64,000 nt of DNA from Acidimicrobiales bacterium (GCA_029263175.1 JAJCXZ010000077.1:62001-126000); one strand, 5' to 3'; positions 1 to 6,699 are shown, counted from the stretch's first letter. Numbers and translations: made by a program. The notes: a model not told the origin generated them from the letters alone.

Positions 1-2
1 AG

Positions 3-545
3 TACATCCGCAACCTCGGCTACCAGGCGATCCCGAGTATGAACGACACCGCTCTCGCCATTCCCTACGCCATCAAGGCAGGTCTCGGTGAGTACGGCAA
101 ACACGGGCTCGTGATCACCCCGGAGTTCGGCACGAGCGTGCGCTTCGGCAAGATCTTCACCGATCTGCCACTCGTCCATGACCATCCGATTCGCTTTGGC
201 GTGAAGGAGATGTGCGAGATCTGCAACGCCTGCTCGAAGGGGTGCCCGTCCAAGGCCATCCCTGACGCGGCGCCGTCGACCGATCGCCACAACAAGTCGA
301 ATCTGGTCGGTGTGAAGAAGTGGTCGATCGACGGCGAGAAGTGCTTCAACTATTGGTCGAAGATCAACAGCGACTGCTCGGTGTGTGTGCGGGTCTGCCC
401 GTATACGAGGGACTACACGCGGCGTCGCAATCGTGCCTGGCAGAGACTGGCGGCGTCACCGCTGCGGCGGTTGGCACTCTGGATCGACCGAAGGCAGGGC
501 GGAGGTGAGCGTCACCAGACCGAGGACTGGTGGCCGGCCGGGTAG
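3..545 (+). CDS. Reductive dehalogenase-like double [4Fe-4S] protein, C-terminal part
   Basis: The frame is open to the left edge, so only the last 180 residues are visible and the true start lies outside. After a segment reading YIRNLGYQAIPSMND come two cysteine clusters: CEICNACSKGCP (CX2CX2CX3CP) and, further on, a lone Cys followed by CSVCVRVCPY. This pair of cubane-binding motifs near the C-terminus is the electron relay of the RdhA/QueG superfamily, which passes electrons to a corrinoid bound upstream. The arrangement and the GLGEYGKHGLVITPEFG segment match RdhA-type proteins better than QueG. The catalytic domain is not visible, so dehalogenation cannot be claimed. The protein ends in a basic tail. 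Confidence 0.72.
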   Translation, partial: YIRNLGYQAIPSMNDTALAIPYAIKAGLGEYGKHGLVITPEFGTSVRFGKIFTDLPLVHDHPIRFGVKEMCEICNACSKGCPSKAIPDAAPSTDRHNKSNLVGVKKWSIDGEKCFNYWSKINSDCSVCVRVCPYTRDYTRRRNRAWQRLAASPLRRLALWIDRRQGGGERHQTEDWWPAG

Positions 546-561
546 GCGTTGGGTCAGGTCG

Positions 562-1125
562 CTAGAACCTGATCGTTGCCATCGTCACCGGCTCGGCGAC
601 GCCGGGCCAGGTGCCCGCCAAGTGTGGCGAGGCGGGCTGGGGGCCGGGTTCGAGCACGTAGTGGAGTTCGACGTCGGTGGCGTCGGATGCGCCGCCGCTG
701 CCTTTCACGTGGACGGTGTTTTTGCGCTCGATGGTGCCGTCAGGTGTGAGGATCTCGAGCTTGACCTGGGAATCGCCCTCGATGATGGTGCGGATCAGTT
801 CGGCCCGATAGACCGGGTCGCCGAAGCCGTTGTAGACCCATCGGGTCCCGAGTGCCGAGTGCTCCAGCGTGGCCACGAACCAGTCGTCGGCTCCTTCGAG
901 AGGAGCGGCGCGGTAGGTGAGTGGGATCTGCAGCGTGCGGCCATCACTCGCGGTGATGATGTGGGTCTCGATGCCGACATCCCCAGCCGGGTCGTCGAAG
1001 CGGTAGGCCCCGAGTAGTGCCAATTCGGTGTCGGGCGACAGGTCGAGCTCCGCAAGGGTCGGGATGTACGCCTGCAAGAGCTCGAGCTTGCTCGGGCGGA
1101 GAGTGGCCTGGTGGAGGATCGCCAT
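562..1125 (-). CDS. Maltokinase N-terminal cap-like domain protein
   Basis: This 187-residue stand-alone protein begins MAILHQATLRPSKLELLQ and carries the segments LLGAYRFDDPAGDVGIET, PLTYRAAPL and ALGTRWVYNGFGDPVYR. These are typical of actinobacterial proteins that consist only of the cap domain found at the N-terminus of maltokinase (Mak/Pep2). No kinase lobe is present, so it should not phosphorylate maltose itself. The role of such free-standing caps is unknown. It ends 16 bases from the convergent iron-sulfur gene on its left. On its right it diverges from a PPOX flavoprotein with little room for two separate promoters. The family assignment comes from recalled motif resemblance. Confidence 0.6.
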   Translation of the reverse strand: MAILHQATLRPSKLELLQAYIPTLAELDLSPDTELALLGAYRFDDPAGDVGIETHIITASDGRTLQIPLTYRAAPLEGADDWFVATLEHSALGTRWVYNGFGDPVYRAELIRTIIEGDSQVKLEILTPDGTIERKNTVHVKGSGGASDATDVELHYVLEPGPQPASPHLAGTWPGVAEPVTMATIRF

Positions 1126-1158
1126 GCTCGGACCCTAACGGAGGCGAGACTGTCGGGG

Positions 1159-1785
1159 ATGAGTGATCAAACAGCCATTCGAACCGAGGATGATCTCGAA
1201 CGGATCATCGGTGCCCCGAGCGAGTTCGTGCGAACGAAGGTCATCGATGCGCTTGATGACGTCATGCGGGAGTTCGTTGCCCGCTCGCCGCTTGTCTTCG
1301 CGTCAACCATCGATGAGGACGGCCGTGTGGACGTATCACCGAAGGGCGACCCGCCGGGCTTCGTCGAGGTCGAGGACAACGGCGATCTGCTGATCCCGGA
1401 GCGGCCCGGAAACAAGCTCGCCTTCGGGTTCCGCAACATCCTGCGCAACCAGCAGATCGGACTGATCTTCCTCGTACCGCAACAACGTGAGACCCTTCGG
1501 GTCAAGGGGATCGCCACCCTGCATCACGATGCCGAGGTGCTCGACCGCATGCAGGTCAGCGGCAAGTCGGCGCTGCTCTACACGCGGGTGCAGATCGAGG
1601 AGTGCTTTTACCACTGTGGGAAGGCGCTCATTCGGTCGAAGCTGTGGCAGTCGGCGGGGTCCGGTGAGGCAGCGGAGTCTCTGGGTGCCCGAAGCCTCGC
1701 TGCTCTTGGCGGCGAGCCGACTGCCGAATCAGTGGTGGCGATGGAAGACCTTCTTGAGCAGGGCTACGCCGACCACCTGTACTGA
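1159..1785 (+). CDS. PPOX-fold FMN flavoprotein (MSMEG_1061-like pyridoxamine 5'-phosphate oxidase family)
   Basis: A 208-residue split-barrel protein. The region around residues 40-75 (PLVFASTIDEDGRVDVSPKG, then GNKLAFGFRNIL) is the usual FMN-binding edge of small PPOX-type flavoproteins. The following strand reads IGLIFLVPQQRETLRVKG. The substrate and electron donor (NAD(P)H or F420) cannot be told from the sequence. The ATG at 1159 is chosen because homologues start just before the SDQ-EDDLERIIG segment; an upstream in-frame ATG at 1111 would overlap the divergent cap-domain gene. There is no operon partner: the downstream zinc-ribbon gene starts 57 bases after the stop. Confidence 0.7.
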   Translation: MSDQTAIRTEDDLERIIGAPSEFVRTKVIDALDDVMREFVARSPLVFASTIDEDGRVDVSPKGDPPGFVEVEDNGDLLIPERPGNKLAFGFRNILRNQQIGLIFLVPQQRETLRVKGIATLHHDAEVLDRMQVSGKSALLYTRVQIEECFYHCGKALIRSKLWQSAGSGEAAESLGARSLAALGGEPTAESVVAMEDLLEQGYADHLY

Positions 1786-1842
1786 TGCAGCTCTGACTGG
1801 AGCCGGTGTTGGACCAGAGGCCCGAACCCCTATGGTGTCCCG

Positions 1843-2037
1843 ATGGCTACCTACGAATGTCCCTCATGCGGAATGTCTGTCAACGCCACCTGTGGTCACT
1901 GCGACGCGCCGCTGGTCAACGACACCTTGGTGAAGGACGACGGTTCTTCGGTCGGGATCTCCGTGTGTCCCAACGGTCACGGCAAGATCAAGTCGCCGCT
2001 GTGTTGCGGCGCCGACATGACCTGCTCCGTCGCCTGA
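1843..2037 (+). CDS. Small cysteine-rich zinc-ribbon protein
   Basis: A 64-residue protein with CPSCG near the N-terminus, CGHCD about ten residues later, CPNGH in the middle and CC...C near the end. These are two or more knuckles able to hold one or two zinc ions. There is no signal peptide or membrane segment. The acidic/basic linker (VNDTLVKDDGSS) separates the two knuckle pairs. Function unknown. Small proteins of this type are common in Actinobacteria near unrelated genes. It stands alone between a PPOX flavoprotein and the tRNA-Gly-associated segment that begins at 2050. Confidence 0.6.
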   Translation: MATYECPSCGMSVNATCGHCDAPLVNDTLVKDDGSSVGISVCPNGHGKIKSPLCCGADMTCSVA

Positions 2038-2049
2038 CGGAAGCTCCTC

Positions 2050-2074
2050 AGAGAGCGGGTCACGAGAATCGAAC
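2050..2074 (-). repeat. Copy of the tRNA-Gly 3' end (att-like direct repeat)
   Basis: This 25-base stretch matches 2775-2799, the 3' end of the intact tRNA-Gly gene plus four flanking bases, at 24 of 25 positions in the same orientation. The only mismatch is at 2061 versus 2786. Beyond it the tRNA similarity stops and no cloverleaf can be drawn, so this is not a second tRNA gene. A duplicated tRNA 3' end on the acceptor side of an intact tRNA is the usual scar of site-specific integration. Here it encloses about 0.7 kb with a single gene. Confidence 0.7.
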
Positions 2075-2084
2075 CCCTGCTGTC

Positions 2085-2699
2085 TCAGTCCCACAATGTC
2101 GGTGTGTAGGTCACGGGTTTCGGCGCGGGTCGGCCATGAGGCACCGGGCCGCACAATGACTCCAGCAAGCCGGGCCAATCGAAGGCGTCACTGATCTCGG
2201 AGGCCTTCAGTTCGACGAGACGACCGGGGTCGACGTACTGAGGGATGATGAGGTCGAGGATCTTCTCGATGTCGTTTCGGAATCGCTCGTTGGTGCTACG
2301 GACGCCGTCGGCCCGGAGTGGGATGTCGGGGCGAAGCCGCACGAACATGTCGTAGGTCTTGGACCAACGAGCCACGAGCGGTTTGACATCGAACGGATCC
2401 TCGCCACCCGTGGCCCTCAGAAAGTAGGCGAAGTTGTCGACCACGGCCCGATCGAGCACCAGCACATCGGCCCGGTTCCGAAGCTCCAGCTCTTCTCGGA
2501 TCTGGGCCATGATCACCCAGAGTTGCGCCTCGGGCGACGCCCCCTCATTCAGCCCCAACGGACTGAAACGCACCATCTCGCGCCCGACCTCTACGCTGCG
2601 ACCACTTCGTCCGACCGCCCCCGCGAATGAGTGCACGGCATTCGTCTTCCGCACCGAGTGCGAGCCGATGAAGGCAATCTTATGACCGGTCGACATCAC
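2085..2699 (-). CDS. AAA_28/NadR-like nucleotide kinase-fold protein with altered P-loop
   Basis: A 204-residue protein. The first strand leads into GSHSVRKTN, which sits where GxxxxGK[ST] is expected, but the Gly before the Lys is Arg (codon cgg). The segment VLVLDRAVVDNFAYF resembles the Walker B/DRS region of deoxynucleoside kinases and NadR-type kinases, and RSTNERFRNDIEKI is a plausible lid. The substrate is unknown. The start is one of two adjacent ATGs (2699 or 2696). The gene lies alone between a tRNA-Gly gene and a copy of that tRNA's 3' end, reading away from the tRNA. It may be the cargo of a very small integrated element. The Arg substitution makes normal ATP binding doubtful. Confidence 0.62.
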   Translation of the reverse strand: MMSTGHKIAFIGSHSVRKTNAVHSFAGAVGRSGRSVEVGREMVRFSPLGLNEGASPEAQLWVIMAQIREELELRNRADVLVLDRAVVDNFAYFLRATGGEDPFDVKPLVARWSKTYDMFVRLRPDIPLRADGVRSTNERFRNDIEKILDLIIPQYVDPGRLVELKASEISDAFDWPGLLESLCGPVPHGRPAPKPVTYTPTLWD

Positions 2700-2778
2700 G
2701 CCGGAACCTAGCGTCCCGCCGATCTCGATGCGTGTCCGTATCCCTGACCAGGGCTAACGCTCTGCTGTGGTGAGAGAG

Positions 2779-2849
2779 AGCGGGTGACGAGAATCGAACT
2801 CGCGTATTCAGCTTGGGAAGCTGATGTTCTACCATTGAACTACACCCGC
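2779..2849 (-). tRNA. tRNA-Gly (anticodon CCC)
   Basis: Read on the minus strand, the 71 bases fold as a cloverleaf. The acceptor is GCGGGTG paired with CACCCGC. The D arm carries AATGGTAGA. The anticodon stem TCAGC/GCTGA holds loop TTCCCAA, giving anticodon CCC for codon GGG. The T arm contains GTTCGATTC. The discriminator base is T and no CCA is encoded. The last 21 bases of the gene plus four flanking bases recur, with one mismatch, at 2050-2074. Confidence 0.95.
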
Positions 2850-2897
2850 GGTGACGGCTGATCGTAGCGCCGCTCGGCGGTGAGCGTGCGAAGTGAA

Positions 2898-3908
2898 TCA
2901 GTCGACGGGCGCGGCCCAGCGCAGCATGGTGCCGCCGTCGGGGTCGCCGGTGACTTCGCAGGTGCCGTCGACTTCGATGGCCCGGTCGACGAGGTTTGCG
3001 AGGCCACTTCGGCGTCCGGCGGTCTCGGGGAGTCCCCGGCCGTCGTCGCTGACGCGGATGGTGACGACGTCGTCGGAGATGGTCACCGAACAGGTGGCGG
3101 CGAACGCCTCGGCATGACGGGCGACGTTGGCCAGACCTTCACGAACCACCGCGCAACAGTGATCGTGGAGTCGTGCGGGGACACCGGTGTCGATCGGCCC
3201 GCGGAAGGTGACCGAGGGTTCGAAGCCGAGCGATGGTGTGAACGTCGCCGCGATCTGGACCAAGCGGGCCCGAAGGCCGGTGTTGTCTCGCGATGGGCCC
3301 GATGCCATGTCGAAAATGAGGGTGCGGATCGATCGGATGACTTCATCGAGAGTGCTTACGCTGCCGTCGATCCGGCGCGCCACTTCGTCGTCGGTCACGA
3401 AAGGGAGCGTGGCCTGAAGACTCATTCCGAGTGCGAACAGTTCTTGGATCACAGTGTCGTGCAGGTCTCGGGCAATGCGTTCGTGGTCTTCGGCGAGAAG
3501 CCGGCGCCGGGTCGCTTCGACCAGGCGCTGCTCAACGGCGTCGTGTTCGGACATGTCGCGGATGGCGGCGAGTGTGAGATCGCCGTGTCCGAGCGGAGAG
3601 AGAGCAATGCTCACCGGGAAGGTGAGGTCGCCGCGGCGAGCGCTGAGTCCGCGCCCGGCGCCCATCGGGCGACGACGGGGGGCGTCGGTGAATCCGGCCC
3701 GAAGCGCGGCGTGAGTGGCGGCGATGTCGGTCGGTACGAGAGCCTCGACGGACATGCCGACGAGGTCGGGATCAGTGATTCCGAAGAGGGCGTGAGCCTG
3801 GTCGTTGGCAGCCCGAATCACACCGGCCACGTCGACGAGGAGCAACCCGTCGGGAGAGGCATCCCAGATGTCGATCGGGGCAAGATCCTTGATGGGAAGG
3901 TCGCTCAC
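2898..3908 (-). CDS. PAS-HisKA_3 sensor histidine kinase (DevS/NarX type)
   Basis: A 336-residue cytoplasmic sensor kinase. A PAS domain occupies roughly residues 10-125 (PDGLLLVDVAGVIRAANDQA; LFGITDPDLVGMS). The HisKA_3 dimerisation helix follows with phospho-acceptor His in ERIARDLHDTVIQELFALG. The C-terminal HATPase domain has the N box REGLANVARHAEA and G box DDGRGLPE. There are no transmembrane segments and no GAF haem domain, so any sensing is through the PAS domain. It starts with GTG overlapping the stop of the preceding gene (GTGA). That gene and, before it, a DevR-like response regulator (4476-5141) are its likely operon partners. It should phosphorylate that regulator. Confidence 0.88.
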   Translation of the reverse strand: MSDLPIKDLAPIDIWDASPDGLLLVDVAGVIRAANDQAHALFGITDPDLVGMSVEALVPTDIAATHAALRAGFTDAPRRRPMGAGRGLSARRGDLTFPVSIALSPLGHGDLTLAAIRDMSEHDAVEQRLVEATRRRLLAEDHERIARDLHDTVIQELFALGMSLQATLPFVTDDEVARRIDGSVSTLDEVIRSIRTLIFDMASGPSRDNTGLRARLVQIAATFTPSLGFEPSVTFRGPIDTGVPARLHDHCCAVVREGLANVARHAEAFAATCSVTISDDVVTIRVSDDGRGLPETAGRRSGLANLVDRAIEVDGTCEVTGDPDGGTMLRWAAPVD

Positions 3909-4396
3909 GAGCCGACTCTACGACGAACACTCCCCTCAACCCCGAAGCGGCTGCGGAGCGATTCCTGGGCGACAGCCACCAGCAGCCCGCGGACTGCTGA
4001 GACGATGGCGCGGTGGGCGAGGCTGGCTTCGACCGCGCTGCGGGGCGGTTCGCTGCCGAATTGGTAGCGCCCGAGTATCTGGAGGTCACAGCGTTCGGGG
4101 CCATGGGCGGCGAGTTCCAGGTCCGCATCCAACGTGGGCACGAGGCGACCCCCGCGCGATGTCCAGTCCAGGTGCATGACGGCAGCGCTGGCGCGAACAC
4201 GGGGTGGTCCGAGGTGCACCTCGAGCCCCGTCGGGTCGAGGTCGGCGCGGGCCAGGCCGGCTTCTGCCCAGATGTCGATGTCAGCGCTCCAGGCCTCGAC
4301 GGCAAAGGTCGTGCAGTCACGAAGCAAGACTTGGGCGACGGTGCTCAACGCTTGCGCCAAGGGCATCTCGATCGTGACGAAGTCGTGGACGAACAC
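3905..4396 (-). CDS. Unknown protein between the regulator and kinase genes
   Basis: A 163-residue soluble protein with no signal peptide, no membrane helix and no cysteine motif I recognise. It looks like an alpha/beta fold, with an amphipathic start (PLAQALSTVAQVLLRD), a strand-rich middle (VHLGPPRVRASAAVMHLDW) and a helical, Arg-rich end. Translation starts at GTG and no clear Shine-Dalgarno is seen. The histidine kinase overlaps its stop by 4 bases. A DosR-box-like motif lies at 4430-4449, 33 bases before the start, so it may have its own promoter. Its position suggests a role in signalling with the kinase, but nothing in the sequence proves it. Confidence 0.6.
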   Translation of the reverse strand: MFVHDFVTIEMPLAQALSTVAQVLLRDCTTFAVEAWSADIDIWAEAGLARADLDPTGLEVHLGPPRVRASAAVMHLDWTSRGGRLVPTLDADLELAAHGPERCDLQILGRYQFGSEPPRSAVEASLAHRAIVSAVRGLLVAVAQESLRSRFGVEGSVRRRVGS

Positions 4397-4429
4397 ACGG
4401 TCACGATGCGTGATCGCGAGAAGTACGAA

Positions 4430-4449
4430 CCAGGGTCGGAGGTCCCGCC
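4430..4449. promoter_or_regulatory. DosR-box-like site upstream of the unknown protein
   Basis: The core AGGGTCGGAGGTCCCG (4432-4447) is a partial dyad, GGGnC...GGTCCC. It matches 11 of 20 positions of the mycobacterial DosR consensus as I recall it (TTSGGGACTWWAGTCCCSAA), including the GGG and CCC blocks. It shares 13 of 16 core bases with the site at 6608-6627. It is intergenic, and its centre is about 44 bases upstream of the GTG start at 4396. That is the position DosR sites take at many leaderless promoters. Confidence 0.4.
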
Positions 4450-4475
4450 CGGGGAAGCTCAGGCGATCTCGGGCG

Positions 4476-5141
4476 TCAGTTGTCGCGGGCCGATTGCCGT
4501 TCTTCGAGCCGGGCGGCCAGGGCCGCGACTTCGGTGCGCCGAGTCATCCCGAGCTTCGCGAGCATGCCCGAGACATAGTTCTTCACCGTCTTCTCCGCGA
4601 GATACAGCTCGTCGGCGATCTGGCGGTTCGAGTAGCCATCGCCAATGAGGACGAAGAGTTTCTTTTCTTGGGGGCTGAGCTCCTCCACGAGCAACTCGCC
4701 AGAGGAACGGAGCCGCTCGGTGGCGTGACGCACGGTGGCGGGGTCGAGGAGCTGGCGTCCGTCGCGCACGTTGCGGATCGTCTCGGCCAACTCGTCGCCT
4801 CGGACCTGCTTCAGCACGAAGGCGGCGGCGCCGGCCATTCCGGCGTCGACGATGGCCCGATCATCGGCAAACGACGTGAGCATGATGCAGGACACCTCGG
4901 GGTGCGCCGAGCGGATCTCGCGGCAGACGTCGATCCCGCTGCCCTCGCCCAGTCGAACGTCGAGCACAGCGATGTCGGGAAGTGTCTCGGGAATGAGTGA
5001 GAGAGCCTCTGCCGCGGTGCCGGCCTGGCCCACGACTTCCAGGTCGACCTCTGCGTCGAGTACGGCGGCAAGGCCGGCGCGAACCACCGCGTGGTCATCG
5101 AGGAGAAACACTCGAGTCGGAACCGATTCAGTCTCTGTCAC
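4476..5141 (-). CDS. DevR/NarL-family response regulator
   Basis: A 221-residue two-domain regulator. The receiver domain (residues about 8-125) has the phospho-acceptor Asp in IAVLDVRLGEGSG and the conserved Lys in FVLKQVRGDEL. The C-terminal LuxR HTH reads IADELYLAEKTVKNYVS, then MLAKLGMTRRTEVAAL. This is strikingly like M. tuberculosis DevR/DosR (LAEKTVKNYVSRLLAKLGM, from memory). It starts at GTG after an AGGGG Shine-Dalgarno that abuts a strong hairpin (5146-5171). The neighbours (kinase, universal stress protein, PPOX flavoprotein) repeat the content of the mycobacterial DosR locus and regulon. A hypoxia or redox response is therefore likely but inferred. Confidence 0.88.
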   Translation of the reverse strand: MTETESVPTRVFLLDDHAVVRAGLAAVLDAEVDLEVVGQAGTAAEALSLIPETLPDIAVLDVRLGEGSGIDVCREIRSAHPEVSCIMLTSFADDRAIVDAGMAGAAAFVLKQVRGDELAETIRNVRDGRQLLDPATVRHATERLRSSGELLVEELSPQEKKLFVLIGDGYSNRQIADELYLAEKTVKNYVSGMLAKLGMTRRTEVAALAARLEERQSARDN

Positions 5142-5145
5142 CCCT

Positions 5146-5171
5146 AGAGCCTGCCACGTCGTGGCGGCTCT
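5146..5171 (-). promoter_or_regulatory. Strong hairpin between the USP gene and the response regulator
   Basis: The arms AGAGCC-T-GCCACG and CGTGGC-GGCTCT pair perfectly except for one bulged T, around a single central T. This gives a 12-bp stem. The hairpin lies 13 bases past the USP stop and directly before the regulator's Shine-Dalgarno. There is no U-run, so it may act as an attenuator, processing site or operator rather than a classical terminator. Confidence 0.5.
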
Positions 5172-5183
5172 CAGACAACCTGC

Positions 5184-6095
5184 TCAGGGAACGACGACTA
5201 TTGGGCAGCGGGGCGAGTGGATCAGCGACGTCGTCGTGGAGCCGAGAATCAAGTGCGAGATCCCGGTGTGGCCGCGAGTGCCGATGACGAGGAGGTCGAC
5301 ATCATCCTCCATCTCCTTGAGGACCCAGCGTGGGTCGCCTTCGGCGATCTGGCAGGTGATTCGTTCCTCGGGAACTCCAAGGTCGGCGCACACCTTGGTC
5401 ACTGTTTCCTTGACGGTGTTGGTGGCCTCGGCCCGGAGTGCGTTCACGTCGAATCGAGGAACGTCCATGCCGATGGTGACGGGTGTGGTCCACGAGGTGA
5501 GGGCGATGATCTCGTCCTCGGGCTTTGCGAATTCGATGGCCCAGGCGAGCGCGTCGGTCGCCGCCGGTGAGCCATCGATCCCGACGAGGATGCGTTCGGC
5601 GAGGGGTGTTGCCGAGGGACGCTCCGGTGTCGGGGGGTCGGTTGTGGCGTCGTTGCCGTCAGGCACGATCACCAGCGGGACGGTGGTGCGGTCCGCCAGA
5701 CGCCGGCCCGCCGAACCCAGAAGGCTGTCGAGGATCGGGCCGTGGCCACGGGTGCCGATCACGAGCGTTCGAGCGTCGCTACTGGATTCGAGAAGGACTT
5801 CCGAGGCAACACCGCGACGAACCACAGGGGCTTCGCTCTGAACTTCGGCGAGCATCAGGTCGTAGGCGGTGGCGGCATCTTCTGCGGCTGCCTGCATCTC
5901 CGACTCGGGAGGAACGGCCGCGGCAGAGAGAGGTGCGGGGAGCCATGCAATGACCGGGTAGTCCCAGGCAGTGACTGGTCGGATCGGACCAAGCGCATCG
6001 GCGTGGCCGACCGCCCAATCGAGCGCGGCCAATGAACCGGCGGAGCCATCGATTCCGACGATGGCGCCTCGTCGTTCTGGTCCCGACGCACTCAT
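5184..6095 (-). CDS. Tandem-domain universal stress protein
   Basis: A 303-residue protein made of two UspA domains. Domain 1 ends with VIGTRGHGPILDSLLGSAG and domain 2 with VIGTRGHTGISHLILGST. Both fit the ATP-binding motif G2xG9xG[ST], and each is followed by a terminal strand (VPLVIVP, CPIVVVP). Domain 1 begins IVGIDGSAGSLAALDWA and domain 2 begins ILVGIDGSPAATDALAW. The architecture is that of Rv2623/Rv3134c, which belong to the mycobacterial dormancy regulon. The start overlaps the stop of the PPOX gene by 4 bases (ATGA), so both are co-translated and probably share the promoter with the DosR-box-like site at 6608-6627. Confidence 0.88.
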   Translation of the reverse strand: MSASGPERRGAIVGIDGSAGSLAALDWAVGHADALGPIRPVTAWDYPVIAWLPAPLSAAAVPPESEMQAAAEDAATAYDLMLAEVQSEAPVVRRGVASEVLLESSSDARTLVIGTRGHGPILDSLLGSAGRRLADRTTVPLVIVPDGNDATTDPPTPERPSATPLAERILVGIDGSPAATDALAWAIEFAKPEDEIIALTSWTTPVTIGMDVPRFDVNALRAEATNTVKETVTKVCADLGVPEERITCQIAEGDPRWVLKEMEDDVDLLVIGTRGHTGISHLILGSTTTSLIHSPRCPIVVVP

Positions 6096-6598
6096 GGCTG
6101 CACCTCTTCGACGGCCTCAGGCAGCGGCGGGATGCGGCGGCCGGTGATCGTGTCGACGGTGACCCGGATGTGGCGCAGCTTGGCGCCGGCTGCCCAGGGC
6201 TCCACCGGAAGGTCCTCGTCGTGCATCACCGCGGGGAGTGTACGGCTCTCGTGGGCCGTGCCGTGGACGACAACGCTCCACCCGCTGTGGCGGGCGGGGT
6301 CGAATTCGTCGATTTCGAAGGCGACATTGCCGCCCATCAAGGCCGCCGCGAGCTTGGTTCCTTCAGCAGTTCGAATGACGATCTCATCGACACCGGGATC
6401 ATCCTCGGTGTCACCATCGATGTGCTCGAGGTAGTAGTTCACCGGGAAGATGTCTGGTTGGTGACCCACCACCACGACGAGTCGGCCGATACCCGACTGA
6501 CCGAGCAAGCGTCGGCATTCGGCCTCATCGAGGGGTTCGATTTCGCTCGCCGCGGTGGTGGACTTGGTGCTCACAAAGGCAACGTACGACGCGGGCAC
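6092..6598 (-). CDS. PPOX-fold flavoprotein (nitroreductase/pyridoxamine oxidase-like)
   Basis: Up to 168 residues. The PPOX split barrel begins at EIEPLDEAECRRLLGQSGIGR, with the strand VVVVGHQPDIFPVNYYLE. The segment EIVIRTAEGTKLAAALMGGNVAFEID, then SVVVHGTAHE, is typical of small FMN-binding proteins. The fold starts only about 20 residues in. The GTG at 6574 is an attractive alternative start, because it gives exactly the same distance to the upstream DosR-box-like motif as is seen for the gene at 4396. It is co-translated with the universal stress protein downstream. The likely role is flavin- or F420-dependent redox chemistry under stress; the substrate is unknown. Confidence 0.78.
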   Translation of the reverse strand: MPASYVAFVSTKSTTAASEIEPLDEAECRRLLGQSGIGRLVVVVGHQPDIFPVNYYLEHIDGDTEDDPGVDEIVIRTAEGTKLAAALMGGNVAFEIDEFDPARHSGWSVVVHGTAHESRTLPAVMHDEDLPVEPWAAGAKLRHIRVTVDTITGRRIPPLPEAVEEVQP

Positions 6599-6607
6599 CG
6601 CTGAGGA

Positions 6608-6627
6608 TTAGGGCCGTAGGTCCCCAT
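6608..6627. promoter_or_regulatory. DosR-box-like site upstream of the PPOX-USP operon
   Basis: The 20-mer TTAGGGCCGTAGGTCCCCAT matches 15 of 20 positions of the recalled DosR consensus TTSGGGACTWWAGTCCCSAA, including every base of the GGG and CCC blocks. It lies in the divergent region between the PPOX gene and thymidine kinase. It is 33 bases before the GTG at 6574, the same spacing as the related site at 4430-4449 has to the start at 4396. Confidence 0.5.
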
Positions 6628-6699
6628 CGCTCGAGGGTGGCTGAACTGGCCGGTGTTTCGCCGTCTCGTGATGGGGCTCATCCGTGTAGGGTCGCCGTG

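Noticed and set aside
2050-2110. A second tRNA gene at the att-like repeat
   Set aside because: Only the last 21 bases match the tRNA. There is no D arm, anticodon arm or pairing 5' acceptor strand.
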